A stretch of DNA of 64,000 bases from Faecalibacterium sp. HTF-F (GTDB lineage Bacteria > Bacillota > Clostridia > Oscillospirales > Ruminococcaceae), in assembly GCF_023347535.1 (NCBI RefSeq), contig NZ_CP094473.1:2294001-2358000 (forward strand), read 5' to 3'. The stretch's first letter is position 1. Every line of letters starts with the position of its first letter. This document shows, piece after piece, positions 24,662 to 32,874 of the stretch. Under the pieces are notes generated by a model. It had not been told where the DNA came from and ran no database searches. It worked only from the letters and a program-made list of their open reading frames with translations. The translations under genes and the position numbers were made by a program.

Positions 24662-25387
24662 TCAGATGAAGAAATCCGGGAAGCGGTCCAGCAGGCTCTG
24701 GAAGTGTTCCCGGTAGGCGCCCAGATGATGCTCGAAGAATGCGTCCACATCCACATCCTTGGGCAGGCCCACCATCAGATATTTATACAGCTGCTCATGC
24801 TCCTCGCGGAAGGTCTCCATATCCATCTGGCACAGAGCGGTGTCCAGATAGCGCACACGATCCATGTGAGTAGTAACGTTGTGCATGGCCTGCCAGATGC
24901 GGTCATAACCGGCATAGGTATACAGGCGCTTATGGAACTCGTTGTCCAGCGTGATGAAGTAATCGCCCAGCACATCGTGGCTGATGCAGGCGGAGCCATC
25001 CTGCTGTTCCAGCAGACCGTGCAGCTCGCTGAGCTGCGCCTGATTCAGGTGGCCGGACAGGCTGCGCAGCAAAGCGGGTTCCAGCATCTTGCGCATGGCA
25101 TAGCCCTCGTTGATGTACTGGATCGAGATCTTGGAGACGATGCTGCCGCGCTGAGGCAGCACATCCACCAGCCATTCGCCCTTGAGCATCATCAGTGCTT
25201 CGTGGATGGGCGTGCGGCTCATGACCAGATGCTCGCTCAGCTCCGCCTCGCTCAGCTGGCAGCCGGGCTGCAGCTGAATGTTCATGATATTCTTGCGCAG
25301 GATGCGGTAGGCGTAGGCCCGGTTGTTCTCGTCCGGCTGGCGAGGGTCCATCAGCAGCGGCAGGATGCGGGACTTGTCATCTTTCAT
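24662..25387 (-). CDS. GntR-family (FadR/FCD subfamily) transcriptional regulator
   Basis: 241 residues from ATG 25387 (MKDDKSR), which has AAGGGG seven to eight bases upstream; the frame extends further but without a ribosome site and across the promoter. The winged helix spans about residues 22-85: YAYRILRKNIMNIQLQPG, then SEAELSEHLVMSRTPIHEAL, the recognition-helix motif. The C-terminal FCD domain contains the metal-binding type residues in DNEFHKRLYTYAGYDRIW and EEHEQLY, usual for regulators that bind sugar acids or other small organic acids. It likely represses the neighbouring genes, including itself. Ligand unknown. Confidence 0.92.
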   Translation of the reverse strand: MKDDKSRILPLLMDPRQPDENNRAYAYRILRKNIMNIQLQPGCQLSEAELSEHLVMSRTPIHEALMMLKGEWLVDVLPQRGSIVSKISIQYINEGYAMRKMLEPALLRSLSGHLNQAQLSELHGLLEQQDGSACISHDVLGDYFITLDNEFHKRLYTYAGYDRIWQAMHNVTTHMDRVRYLDTALCQMDMETFREEHEQLYKYLMVGLPKDVDVDAFFEHHLGAYREHFQSLLDRFPDFFI

Positions 25388-25472
25388 TGGTAATTTCCCC
25401 TTACAATAGTTTGCTCTCCGGCAGGAAAGCGCTGGGTCAAGGTTTGTTGCTTCTAAAGATATTGTTTTCTCT

Positions 25473-25501
25473 ATTATAAGGCATAACATATCACTTGTCA
25501 A
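25473..25501 (-). promoter_or_regulatory. Autoregulated promoter of the GntR gene
   Basis: -35 TTGACA (25496-25501), -10 TATAAT (25473-25478), spacer 17. The putative operator TGATATGTTA (revcomp of 25484-25493) fills most of the spacer, so the regulator would block its own promoter. Confidence 0.75.
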
Positions 25502-25563
25502 AAGCCTTTTTGCTAAAAAGCAACTAAAATCCTGAAATCGCGGACAAAAAACTGTAAAACAAG

Positions 25564-25614
25564 TTGCATTTCCGCCCCAAAGGCGTTATAATATGCTCAA
25601 CAAGTAACATATCA
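25564..25614 (+). promoter_or_regulatory. Promoter and operator of the first alcohol dehydrogenase gene
   Basis: -35 TTGCAT (25564-25569), -10 TATAAT (25587-25592), spacer 17. The operator TAACATATCA (25605-25614) lies just after the start site, a position that would block elongation or initiation. Divergent from the GntR promoter. Confidence 0.75.
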
Positions 25615-25637
25615 GTTGGCTATAGGAGGTCAATCAC

Positions 25638-26666
25638 ATGTCTGAAATCAATGCGATCCGCTTTGCAGAACCCTGGCAGGTCTCCTGCGTCAAGATCCCC
25701 ATGCCGGAACCCAAGCCCGGTGAGGCCCTCATCAAGATCATGGCAGCCGGTATCTGCGGCAGCGACATCGGCGCGTTCCGCGGCACCAATGGTCTGGTGA
25801 GCTATCCCCGCGTCATCGGCCACGAGCTGGCCGGTGTGGTCGTCTCCATCCCGGAGAACAACAAGAACGGCATCAAGGTGGGCGACCGCGTGGTCGTGGA
25901 CCCGTACCTGTACTGCGGTCACTGCTATCCCTGCTCCATCGGCCGCACCAACTGCTGCGACGATCTGCATGTTCTGGGTGTGCACGTTGAGGGCGGCATG
26001 GCCGAGTACTTCTGCCATCCGGCTGATATGCTCGTCAAGATCCCCGATGGCATGAGCTGGGTGCAGGCTGCCATGGCCGAGCCCCTGACCATCAGCCTGC
26101 ACGGCATCCACCGCGGCGGCCTGAAGGCAGGCGAATACTGCGCCATCATCGGTGCAGGCCCCATCGGTCTGGCTGCTGCCATGGTGGCACAGGCCTACGG
26201 CGCACACGCCATCCTGCTGGATCTGGTGCAGGAGCGTCTGGACTTTGCAAAGTCTCTGGGCGTAGAGTACACCATCAACTCCGGCAAGGAAGATGCCAAC
26301 GCCCGTGTCCACGAGATCACCGGCGGCGAGGGCGCACAGCAGGTCATGGAGTGCTCCGGCGCAAACCCCGCCATCCGCAGCACGCTGGACCTTGTGAGCC
26401 ATGCAGGCCGCATCACCTTCACCGGCTGGCCCAAGAAGGAGACCAGCCTGCCCACCGACACCATCACCCGCAAGGAGATCGACCTGCGCGGTGCCCGCAC
26501 CAGCGCCGGCGAGTTCCCCGAGGCTCTGGAGCTGATCGCCACCAAGAAGGTGGATATGCTCAAGCTGCTCACCAAGACCGTCAAGCTGGAAGAGGTGCCT
26601 GAGACCATCATCGACATCGAGAAGAACCCCGGCAGCTACATGAAGGTCGTTGTCACGATGGAGTAA
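25638..26666 (+). CDS. Zinc-dependent alcohol/polyol dehydrogenase (MDR superfamily), copy 1
   Basis: 342 residues. Catalytic zinc ligands: Cys in GICGSDIGAFRG, the His-Glu pair in GHELAGVV, and Glu in MAEPLTIS. Structural zinc site: CGHCYPCSIGRTNCC (four Cys). NAD-binding Rossmann motif: GAGPIGLAAAMVAQAYGA. These mark the sorbitol/threonine/L-galactonate dehydrogenase branch. AGGAGG precedes the ATG. It shares an operator with the TRAP transporters and a second dehydrogenase, so it probably oxidises the imported polyol or sugar acid. Substrate identity is not evident. Confidence 0.9.
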   Translation: MSEINAIRFAEPWQVSCVKIPMPEPKPGEALIKIMAAGICGSDIGAFRGTNGLVSYPRVIGHELAGVVVSIPENNKNGIKVGDRVVVDPYLYCGHCYPCSIGRTNCCDDLHVLGVHVEGGMAEYFCHPADMLVKIPDGMSWVQAAMAEPLTISLHGIHRGGLKAGEYCAIIGAGPIGLAAAMVAQAYGAHAILLDLVQERLDFAKSLGVEYTINSGKEDANARVHEITGGEGAQQVMECSGANPAIRSTLDLVSHAGRITFTGWPKKETSLPTDTITRKEIDLRGARTSAGEFPEALELIATKKVDMLKLLTKTVKLEEVPETIIDIEKNPGSYMKVVVTME

Positions 26667-26707
26667 ACGGCTCCCCACTACATTGAAGTTATAAGGAGAG
26701 TACTGTT

Positions 26708-27439
26708 TTGGACGCATGGAATATTCTTGTTGTGGTCGTTCTGGCCCTGATCCTTCTGCTGATCCTGCCCATGGTGGCTGCGCGCAACGGCACCAAAAGC
26801 TTTACGCAGGCCCTGATGGCCCCGCTGCACCGCAAAAAAAAGCGCGGCCCGCTGGGGCTTGAGGTCGAGCCGGAGAAAAAGCCGGAACGGCATGTGAACA
26901 ACAGTATGCAGGGCGAGCTGACCGCGATCGTCTCGCAGCTCATCACCTTTACCAAGCGCCAGCACTATACGCTGGTGTACCCCGGCACCATTCAGGAAGG
27001 CGGCCAGCTGACCACCACGCTGGCGCTGGTGGTCACCCCGGGCGGCGTGGTGGGCCTGAACTGCTTCGGCTTTGCCGGCGAGATCCGTCCCGGCGACCAG
27101 CCGAACGACCAGTGGCGTCAGCACATCAACCACACGGACAACCGCATCCCGAACCCTGTCACCACCAGCGAAAAGCAGCAGGTGCTGCTGCGCCGCGCCA
27201 TGGACAGGGCCGGACTGAGCGGCATCCCGGTGGAGGTGATCGCCGTGTTCACCAGCAAGGAGGCCCGGCTGACCGGCGTTCCCGCCCAGAAGTGCTTTGA
27301 CCGCGACGGCATGATCGCCTATCTGGAGCAGGAGCGCTTCCATTCCGGCCCGGTGGAGGATACCCACGAGACCGGTGTGAAGCTGAAGAGCCTTGTTACG
27401 GTATACAAGTCCGAAAAAAACAAGAAGAAAAAGAAATGA
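26708..27439 (+). CDS. Membrane-anchored NERD-like protein lacking the nuclease residues
   Basis: 243 residues from TTG 26708 (AAGGAGAG nine bases upstream). One N-terminal membrane helix (about residues 5-24) is followed by a basic linker (HRKKKRG) and a domain with the layout of NERD (nuclease-related) folds: QGELTAIVSQLITF, then TTLALVVTPGGVVGLNCFGFAGEI, and NRIPNPVTTSEKQQVLLRRAM. NERD nucleases carry E..K in a 'GvfvIEvK' strand; here that strand reads GVVGLNCFGF, so catalysis is doubtful. It ends with a KKKKK tail. No link to sugar metabolism is apparent; it has its own terminator. Family call is by pattern. Confidence 0.55.
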   Translation: MDAWNILVVVVLALILLLILPMVAARNGTKSFTQALMAPLHRKKKRGPLGLEVEPEKKPERHVNNSMQGELTAIVSQLITFTKRQHYTLVYPGTIQEGGQLTTTLALVVTPGGVVGLNCFGFAGEIRPGDQPNDQWRQHINHTDNRIPNPVTTSEKQQVLLRRAMDRAGLSGIPVEVIAVFTSKEARLTGVPAQKCFDRDGMIAYLEQERFHSGPVEDTHETGVKLKSLVTVYKSEKNKKKKK

Positions 27440-27509
27440 TCTGCGTCTGAAATGTTACCTGCAGCCTTCCGGCACAGCGGAACGCTGCAGATGCATTCTC
27501 TGGGATTTT

Positions 27510-27563
27510 TAAACAGACAGCCCGGTATGGTCCTCCTGTACCGGGCTGTCTGTTTTTGTTTTT
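27510..27563 (+). terminator. Terminator after the NERD-like gene
   Basis: ACAGACAGCCCGGTA (27513-27527) pairs perfectly with TACCGGGCTGTCTGT (27539-27553), followed by TTTTGTTTTTT. Confidence 0.95.
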
Positions 27564-27673
27564 TCTGGTTTTTATGCTCCATTTCTCCATTTTTTCAGGC
27601 TAGTATACAACATAAAGCACAGTTTTCCTTTGGGGAACGGCTGGTAAAGATTCAGATAAGAAGCGCCGTTTTG

Positions 27674-27706
27674 TATTGTCCCCGTCAAGCTGATATGTTA
27701 GTATAT
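27674..27706 (+). promoter_or_regulatory. Promoter and operator of TRAP operon 1
   Basis: TTGTCC-17-TAGTAT (about 27677-27705) with the operator TGATATGTTA (27691-27700) running into the -10; the wider site GATAT-GTTAGT-ATATC is an inverted repeat. TRAP operon 2 has the same layout. The rest of 27564-27673 holds nothing recognisable. Confidence 0.65.
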
Positions 27707-27819
27707 CGTCAAGGGAAACATGCCGCAGACGGAACGCGGCGTCCGGCTGCACGAACCGGCGCAGCGGCGTTCCACCCTGACCGCAGGCATGAAAACAAAT
27801 GAAAAGGAGAGATTTTCTT

Positions 27820-28878
27820 ATGCGTATCCACAAGATCACTCGTCGTAACTTCATGAAGGTTGCAGGTGTCTCTGCACTGGCCATGGGTCTGGCAGCCTGC
27901 GGCGGCAGCTCCTCCAGCACTGCCGCTTCCACCTCCACCGCAGGCTCCGCTGCAGGCGGCGAGGTCACCGGTGATAAGGTCGTGATCAACATCGGCCACA
28001 TCAACGACCAGAGCGACTCCTGGCATCAGGGCGCTCTGAAGTTCAAGGAGTACTGCGAAGCCAACTCCAACGGCACCATCGAAGTGGACGTGTTCCCCAA
28101 CAGCCAGCTGGGCCCCGAGGTCGATATGATCCAGGGCATCCTGTCCGACAGCGGCACGGTGGACATCACCTTTACCGGCGAGTCCATGCAGACCTACCAG
28201 CCCGATCTGGGCATGATCGGCATGCCGTACCTGATCCAGAGCGACGAGCAGATGGAAAAGGTTCTGACCGGTGAAGTCGGTCAGGAGTTCGAGGGCCTGA
28301 TGGAGGCCTGCGGCATGAAGTGCCTGGGCTACTTCACCCGTGGTCCTCGCTACATCACCTCCACCAAGAAGATCACCAGCGTTGCCGACTGCAACAATCT
28401 GGTCATCCGCACCCCCCAGTCCGCTATGACCGTGGCCGCTTTCCAGGCTCTGGGTGCAAAGCCCACCCCCATGGCACTGTCTGAGGTCTTTACCTCTCTG
28501 CAGCAGGGCACCATCGAGGCTCAGGAGAACCCGCTGGCCATGATCGAGACCCAGAGCTTCTACGAGGTCTGCCCCTACCTGATCCTGACCGCTCACCTGC
28601 GTGCATGGGTCTACATTGCAATGGGTCTGGCTCAGTACGAGCGTCTGTCCGACAGCCAGAAGGCCGTTGTGGATCAGGCCGGTGCCGAGTGCCAGGCATA
28701 CGAGCACGAGCTGTTCCTGGACAACGAGGAAAAGTACTACAACCAGCTGCAGGAGCAGGGCATGGAGTTCATCGAGGTCGATACCGATGCGTTCGCCAAG
28801 GCAATGATCGACGGCGTTCTGCCCATCCTGACCGACAGCCAGAAGAAGATCTACGATTCCATCGCAGCGCTGGCCTGA
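27820..28878 (+). CDS. TRAP transporter solute-binding lipoprotein (DctP type), operon 1
   Basis: 352 residues from ATG 27820 (AAAAGGAGA upstream). A longer frame adds seven residues but overlaps the ribosome site. The N-terminus has a twin-arginine-like motif (TRRNFMKVAG) and a lipobox LAACGG near residue 27, then a Ser/Ala/Thr linker. The DctP fold includes QLGPEVDMIQGI and LIRTPQSAMTVAAFQALGAKP: the conserved Arg in NNLVIRTPQ is the carboxylate-binding residue of TRAP receptors, so the ligand is probably an organic or sugar acid. Over 90 percent identical by eye to the second copy. Followed by DctQ and DctM. Confidence 0.93.
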   Translation: MRIHKITRRNFMKVAGVSALAMGLAACGGSSSSTAASTSTAGSAAGGEVTGDKVVINIGHINDQSDSWHQGALKFKEYCEANSNGTIEVDVFPNSQLGPEVDMIQGILSDSGTVDITFTGESMQTYQPDLGMIGMPYLIQSDEQMEKVLTGEVGQEFEGLMEACGMKCLGYFTRGPRYITSTKKITSVADCNNLVIRTPQSAMTVAAFQALGAKPTPMALSEVFTSLQQGTIEAQENPLAMIETQSFYEVCPYLILTAHLRAWVYIAMGLAQYERLSDSQKAVVDQAGAECQAYEHELFLDNEEKYYNQLQEQGMEFIEVDTDAFAKAMIDGVLPILTDSQKKIYDSIAALA

Positions 28879-28911
28879 TGCGGCTGTAAATCCTGAAATG
28901 AGGTTGAGATC

Positions 28912-29418
28912 ATGAAGAAAGGCTTGGATAAATTCATCAAGGTCTACATGGAGATCTTGTACGCTTTGAGTTCCGTCTTCTACGCAGGCTTCTGCTTCTG
29001 CGTTCTGGTGCAGGTCATCAGCCGCAACTTTCTGCCCAATGCCCCCTCCTGGACTGAGGAGCTGGCCCGTTATTCCTTTATTTATATGGTGGCCTTCGGC
29101 GTTGGTCTGGCGGCCCTGAAGCACGAGTTCGTCAATGTTGAGTTCCTCGGCGATTTCCTCAAGTCAAAGAATCAGAAGGCACTGGATGTGCTGAACCTTG
29201 TCATCGAGGTCATCATCCTCGCCATGTGTCTGGTCATTCTGGTGATGGCCGAGCCGAAGTACTGCTTCCCCACCTTTGCGATGAACTCCACCGCCACCAA
29301 CATCTCCATGAAGTATATCTACTTCTCCCAGTTCCTCACCTTCATCATCCTGCCCGTCAGCTACCTGCTGGACATCGTCCGCACTCTGGTCGGCTGGACC
29401 GAGAAGCCTGCTGCATAA
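28912..29418 (+). CDS. TRAP transporter small permease (DctQ type), operon 1
   Basis: 168 residues, four hydrophobic segments. The block SRNFLPNAPSWTEELARY carries the 'W.eE.aR' motif that identifies DctQ subunits, and FVNVEFL with later helices complete the fold. It joins DctM to form the Na+-driven import complex fed by DctP. It lies 33 bases after dctP1, with no terminator between, and 16 bases before dctM1. Nearly identical to the DctQ of operon 2, differing in the loop after residue 75 and at the C-terminus. Confidence 0.92.
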   Translation: MKKGLDKFIKVYMEILYALSSVFYAGFCFCVLVQVISRNFLPNAPSWTEELARYSFIYMVAFGVGLAALKHEFVNVEFLGDFLKSKNQKALDVLNLVIEVIILAMCLVILVMAEPKYCFPTFAMNSTATNISMKYIYFSQFLTFIILPVSYLLDIVRTLVGWTEKPAA

Positions 29419-29434
29419 AGGAGGTCGAAACGCA

Positions 29435-30724
29435 ATGGTTGCAGTTCTGTTTATTGTTTTCCTCGTCGCGCTGGCCATCGGCGTGCCCGTGGCGTTCAGT
29501 CTGGGCCTCGCATCCGTGGCCTACATGCTGGGTGCTCACATCCAGATGATCAACTTTGCACAGTATTTCTTCAAGGGTCTGGACTCCTTCACCCTGCTGT
29601 GCATCCCCGGCTTTACCTTTGCTGGCAACCTGATGAATCAGGGCGGCATCTCGGATAAGCTGCTGGACTTTGCAGATGCACTGGTCGGCCACGTCACCGG
29701 CGGTCTGGCTTATGCAAACGTTCTGGCATCCATGGTCTTTGCCGGCATCTCCGGCACGGCTTTGTCCGATACCGTTGCTCTGGGCGGCGTTGAGATTCCC
29801 ATGATGGTCAATCAGGGCTATGACGTGCCCTTCTCGGTCGCCATCACCGCCGCTTCCTCCTGCCTTGGCCCCATCATTCCCCCGTCTGTTCCCATGATCA
29901 TGGCTGCTACCATGACCGGCCTGTCCGTCTCCAAAATGTTCATGGCCGGCATCGTCCCCGGCCTGCTGCTGGGCTTCGGCATGTGCGCTACCTGCTACAT
30001 CCTGTCGGTCAAGCGCCACTACCCCAAGCGTAATACCCCGCCTAAATGGAGCCATATCTGGCATGCGACCAAGGAAGCCATCTGGGCACTGATCATGGTG
30101 GCCATCATCCTGTTCGGCATCATGGGCGGCATCGTCACCCCCACCGAGGCTTCCATCATCTGCGTGGTCTACGGCCTGTTCGTGGCAGTGTTCATCTACC
30201 GCAAGATGGGTCCCAAGGAGATGTACTCCTGCCTGAAGGATACCGTTTCCTCCGCTTCCGCTATCATGGCTCTGGTGGCCTTTGCAAACGTGTTCGCCTT
30301 CATCCTGACCAAGGAGCACATCCCCAGCATGATCGCCGACGCAATGCTGCACCTGACCACCAACAAGTACCTGATCCTGCTGCTCATCAACCTCTTCCTG
30401 ATCTTCGTCGGCATGTTCATGGAGACCATCGCCGCCATCCTGATCCTGTTCCCGACCCTGCTGGCTGTGGCTGCCGCCGTGGGCGTCGATCCCATCCATT
30501 TCGGCATCATCGTGGTCATGAACCTGGTTCTGGGCCTGTGCACTCCTCCCGTCGGTGTCTGCCTGTTCGCTGCTACCAACATCGGTGCCCGCTACGGCAA
30601 GTGCACCCTGTCCGACAGCGTGAAGGCTCTGGTCCCGCTGCTGATCGTCAACTTCGGCGTTCTGTTCCTGGTCACCTATGTACCCTTCCTCACCGTTGGC
30701 GTGGCCAATCTCGTCATGGGCTGA
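29435..30724 (+). CDS. TRAP transporter large permease (DctM type), operon 1
   Basis: 429 residues, about 12 hydrophobic segments. The family start is visible as VPVAFSLGLASVAYML, and FKGLDSFTLLCIPGFTFAGNLMNQGGIS carries the 'P.F...G..m...gis' blocks of DctM. The Na+/substrate-facing part includes SMVFAGISGTALSDTVALG and CLGPIIPPSVPMI. It is the ion-coupled importer proper. AAAGGAGG precedes the start. Nearly identical to the operon 2 copy. It ends the first operon and is followed by a terminator. Confidence 0.95.
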   Translation: MVAVLFIVFLVALAIGVPVAFSLGLASVAYMLGAHIQMINFAQYFFKGLDSFTLLCIPGFTFAGNLMNQGGISDKLLDFADALVGHVTGGLAYANVLASMVFAGISGTALSDTVALGGVEIPMMVNQGYDVPFSVAITAASSCLGPIIPPSVPMIMAATMTGLSVSKMFMAGIVPGLLLGFGMCATCYILSVKRHYPKRNTPPKWSHIWHATKEAIWALIMVAIILFGIMGGIVTPTEASIICVVYGLFVAVFIYRKMGPKEMYSCLKDTVSSASAIMALVAFANVFAFILTKEHIPSMIADAMLHLTTNKYLILLLINLFLIFVGMFMETIAAILILFPTLLAVAAAVGVDPIHFGIIVVMNLVLGLCTPPVGVCLFAATNIGARYGKCTLSDSVKALVPLLIVNFGVLFLVTYVPFLTVGVANLVMG

Positions 30725-30749
30725 TAAGCTTTCCTTCTTCTCTTTCTTC

Positions 30750-30790
30750 TTACGGCTCCTTCCGCTTTTGCGGAGGGAGCCATTTTTTTG
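30750..30790 (+). terminator. Terminator of TRAP operon 1
   Basis: GGCTCCTTCCGC (30754-30765) pairs with GCGGAGGGAGCC (30770-30781), loop TTTT, then a run of seven T. Confidence 0.92.
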
Positions 30791-30855
30791 TTGTTGCGCT
30801 TTCCGCACCCGGTTTTGCAGTCCTTTCCATACGCTGGTATTGCCAGAAAATAATG

Positions 30856-30865
30856 TAACATATCA
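30856..30865. promoter_or_regulatory. Isolated GntR-type operator between the two TRAP operons
   Basis: TAACATATCA is an exact match to the site at 25605 and 25484. No gene begins within 300 bases; it may belong to an extra upstream promoter of operon 2. The AT-rich stretch 30866-31050 shows no other structure. Confidence 0.55.
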
Positions 30866-31056
30866 TAAGGTCTTTTCCAACCATTGTCGGTCACCGCGCA
30901 GGATCGTTGCGAAAGAAAGGATTTTTATTGTAATTTATTTGTAATTTTCACCTCTGCCGGAGAAAAGTTTAGTCTGTTGTATCCAACAAGCTTCAAATTT
31001 TTTACATTTCGCACAAAGATTCGGCTAAGAATTTGGCAAAGAAACTTTGCTTTTTT

Positions 31057-31090
31057 ACTGGACATTCTGTAGCTAATATGTTAGTATATT
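31057..31090 (+). promoter_or_regulatory. Promoter and operator of TRAP operon 2
   Basis: -35 TGGACA and -10 TAGTAT are separated by 17 bases, the -10 lying in TAATATGTTAGTATATT (31074-31090), the same arrangement as upstream of operon 1 and of the second dehydrogenase. Confidence 0.7.
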
Positions 31091-31177
31091 TGCAGGAAAA
31101 CCGAACCGCAGAAGCACGAACCTGCCGTTCGGACGTGATAACCGGAAAGGTCATACGAAGTAAAAGGAGAGAATTTT

Positions 31178-32245
31178 ATGCGTATCCACAAGATCACTCG
31201 TCGTAACTTCATGAAGGTTGCAGGTGTCTCTGCACTGGCCATGGGTCTGGCAGCCTGCGGCGGCAGCTCCTCCAGCACTGCTGCTTCCACCTCCACCGCT
31301 GCATCTGCTTCCACTGCTGCAGGCGGCGAGGTCACCGGTGATAAGGTCGTGATCAACATCGGCCACATCAACGACGAGAGCGACTCCTGGCATCAGGGCG
31401 CTCTGAAGTTCAAGGAGTACTGCGAAGCCAACTCCAACGGCACCATCGAAGTGGACGTGTTCCCCAACAGCCAGCTGGGCCCCGAGGTCGATATGATCCA
31501 GGGCATCCTGTCCGACAGCGGCACGGTGGACATCACCTTTACCGGCGAGTCCATGCAGACCTATCAGCCCGATCTGGGCATGATCGGCATGCCGTACCTG
31601 ATCCAGAGCGACGAGCAGATGGAGAAGGTTCTGACCGGTGAAGTCGGTCAGGAGTTCGAGGGCCTGATGGAGGCCTGCGGCATGAAGTGCCTGGGCTACT
31701 TCACCCGTGGTCCTCGCTACATCACCTCCACCAAGAAGATCACCAGCGTTGCCGATTGCAACAATCTGGTCATCCGCACTCCCCAGTCCGCTATGACCGT
31801 GGCCGCCTTCCAGGCTCTGGGCGCAAAGCCCACCCCCATGGCACTGTCTGAGGTCTTTACCTCTCTGCAGCAGGGCACCATCGAGGCACAGGAGAACCCG
31901 CTGGCCATGATCGAGACCCAGAGCTTCTACGAGGTCTGCCCCTACCTGATCCTGACCGCTCACCTGCGTGCATGGGTCTACATTGCAATGGGTCTGGCTC
32001 AGTACAATCGCCTGTCCGACAGCCAGAAGGCCGTTGTGGATCAGGCTGGTGCCGAGTGCCAGGCATACGAGCACGAGCTGTTTCTGGACAACGAGGAAAA
32101 GTACTACAACCAGCTGCAGGAGCAGGGCATGGAGTTCATCGAGGTCGATACTCAGGAGTTTGCTGATGCAATGGTCAGCGGCGTGCTGCCCATCCTGACC
32201 GACAGCCAGAAGAAGATCTACGACGCTATCGAAGCTCTGGCCTGA
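31178..32245 (+). CDS. TRAP transporter solute-binding lipoprotein (DctP type), operon 2
   Basis: 355 residues, almost identical to the operon 1 protein. Differences seen: three extra residues in the low-complexity linker (SASTAAGG), Glu for Gln in INDESDSW, NRLSD for ERLSD, and a reworked segment TQEFADAMVSG near the C-terminus in place of TDAFAKAMIDG. The carboxylate-contacting Arg region (NNLVIRTPQ) is unchanged, so both copies probably bind the same or closely related substrates. The Tat-like motif and lipobox are conserved. AAAGGAGAG precedes the ATG. Confidence 0.93.
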   Translation: MRIHKITRRNFMKVAGVSALAMGLAACGGSSSSTAASTSTAASASTAAGGEVTGDKVVINIGHINDESDSWHQGALKFKEYCEANSNGTIEVDVFPNSQLGPEVDMIQGILSDSGTVDITFTGESMQTYQPDLGMIGMPYLIQSDEQMEKVLTGEVGQEFEGLMEACGMKCLGYFTRGPRYITSTKKITSVADCNNLVIRTPQSAMTVAAFQALGAKPTPMALSEVFTSLQQGTIEAQENPLAMIETQSFYEVCPYLILTAHLRAWVYIAMGLAQYNRLSDSQKAVVDQAGAECQAYEHELFLDNEEKYYNQLQEQGMEFIEVDTQEFADAMVSGVLPILTDSQKKIYDAIEALA

Positions 32246-32277
32246 TCGACTGACGATATAAGTTAAGTTGTTCCAAC

Positions 32278-32318
32278 GGGGCAGGCTGACAAAACTTGCA
32301 GTCTGCCCCTTCTTTATC
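32278..32318 (+). terminator. Intra-operon hairpin between dctP2 and dctQ2
   Basis: GGGGCAG (about 32279-32285) pairs with CTGCCCC, loop of about 18 bases, then TTCTTTAT. It lies 40 bases upstream of the DctQ2 start and is absent from operon 1. It probably lowers read-through so that the binding protein is made in excess. Confidence 0.5.
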
Positions 32319-32358
32319 GTCCATACCCACCCTCAAGGAAAGAGAGGTCGAATCTTTT

Positions 32359-32871
32359 ATGAAAAAAAGCCTGAATAAGTTCATCAAGGGCTACATGGAA
32401 GTGCTGTATGCGCTGAGCTCCGTTTTCTACATCGGTTTCTGCTTCTGCGTTCTGGTGCAGGTCATCAGCCGCAACTTCCTGCCCAATGCCCCCTCCTGGA
32501 CCGAGGAGCTGGCCCGTTATTCCTTCATCTACATGGTGGCCTTCGGCGTTGGTCTGGCTGCTTTGAAGCATGAGTTCGTCAACGTTGAGTTCATGGGCGA
32601 CTTTTTGAAAAAGAAGAGCCCCAAGGCGCTGAAGGTGCTGAACCTGATCATCGAGTTCGCCATTCTGGCCATGTGTCTGGTCATTCTGGTGATGGCCGAG
32701 CCGAAGTACTGCTTCCCCGCCTTTGCGATGAACTCCACCGCCACCAACATCTCCATGAAGTATATCTACTTCTCCCAGTTCCTCACCTTCATCATCCTGC
32801 CTGTCAGCTACCTGCTGGACATCGTCCGCACTGCGCTGAGCTGGAACGATACCGCTGAAAAGGAGGACTAA
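32359..32871 (+). CDS. TRAP transporter small permease (DctQ type), operon 2
   Basis: 170 residues from ATG 32359 (MKKSLNKFIKGYME); an upstream in-frame start at 32296 would fall in the terminator-like hairpin. AGAGAGG lies ten bases before the ATG. The DctQ motif WTEELARY and the NVEFMGDFLKKK stretch match the first copy except for conservative changes and a charged C-terminal tail (WNDTAEKED). It ends four bases before dctM2. Confidence 0.92.
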   Translation: MKKSLNKFIKGYMEVLYALSSVFYIGFCFCVLVQVISRNFLPNAPSWTEELARYSFIYMVAFGVGLAALKHEFVNVEFMGDFLKKKSPKALKVLNLIIEFAILAMCLVILVMAEPKYCFPAFAMNSTATNISMKYIYFSQFLTFIILPVSYLLDIVRTALSWNDTAEKED

Positions 32872-32874
32872 GCA

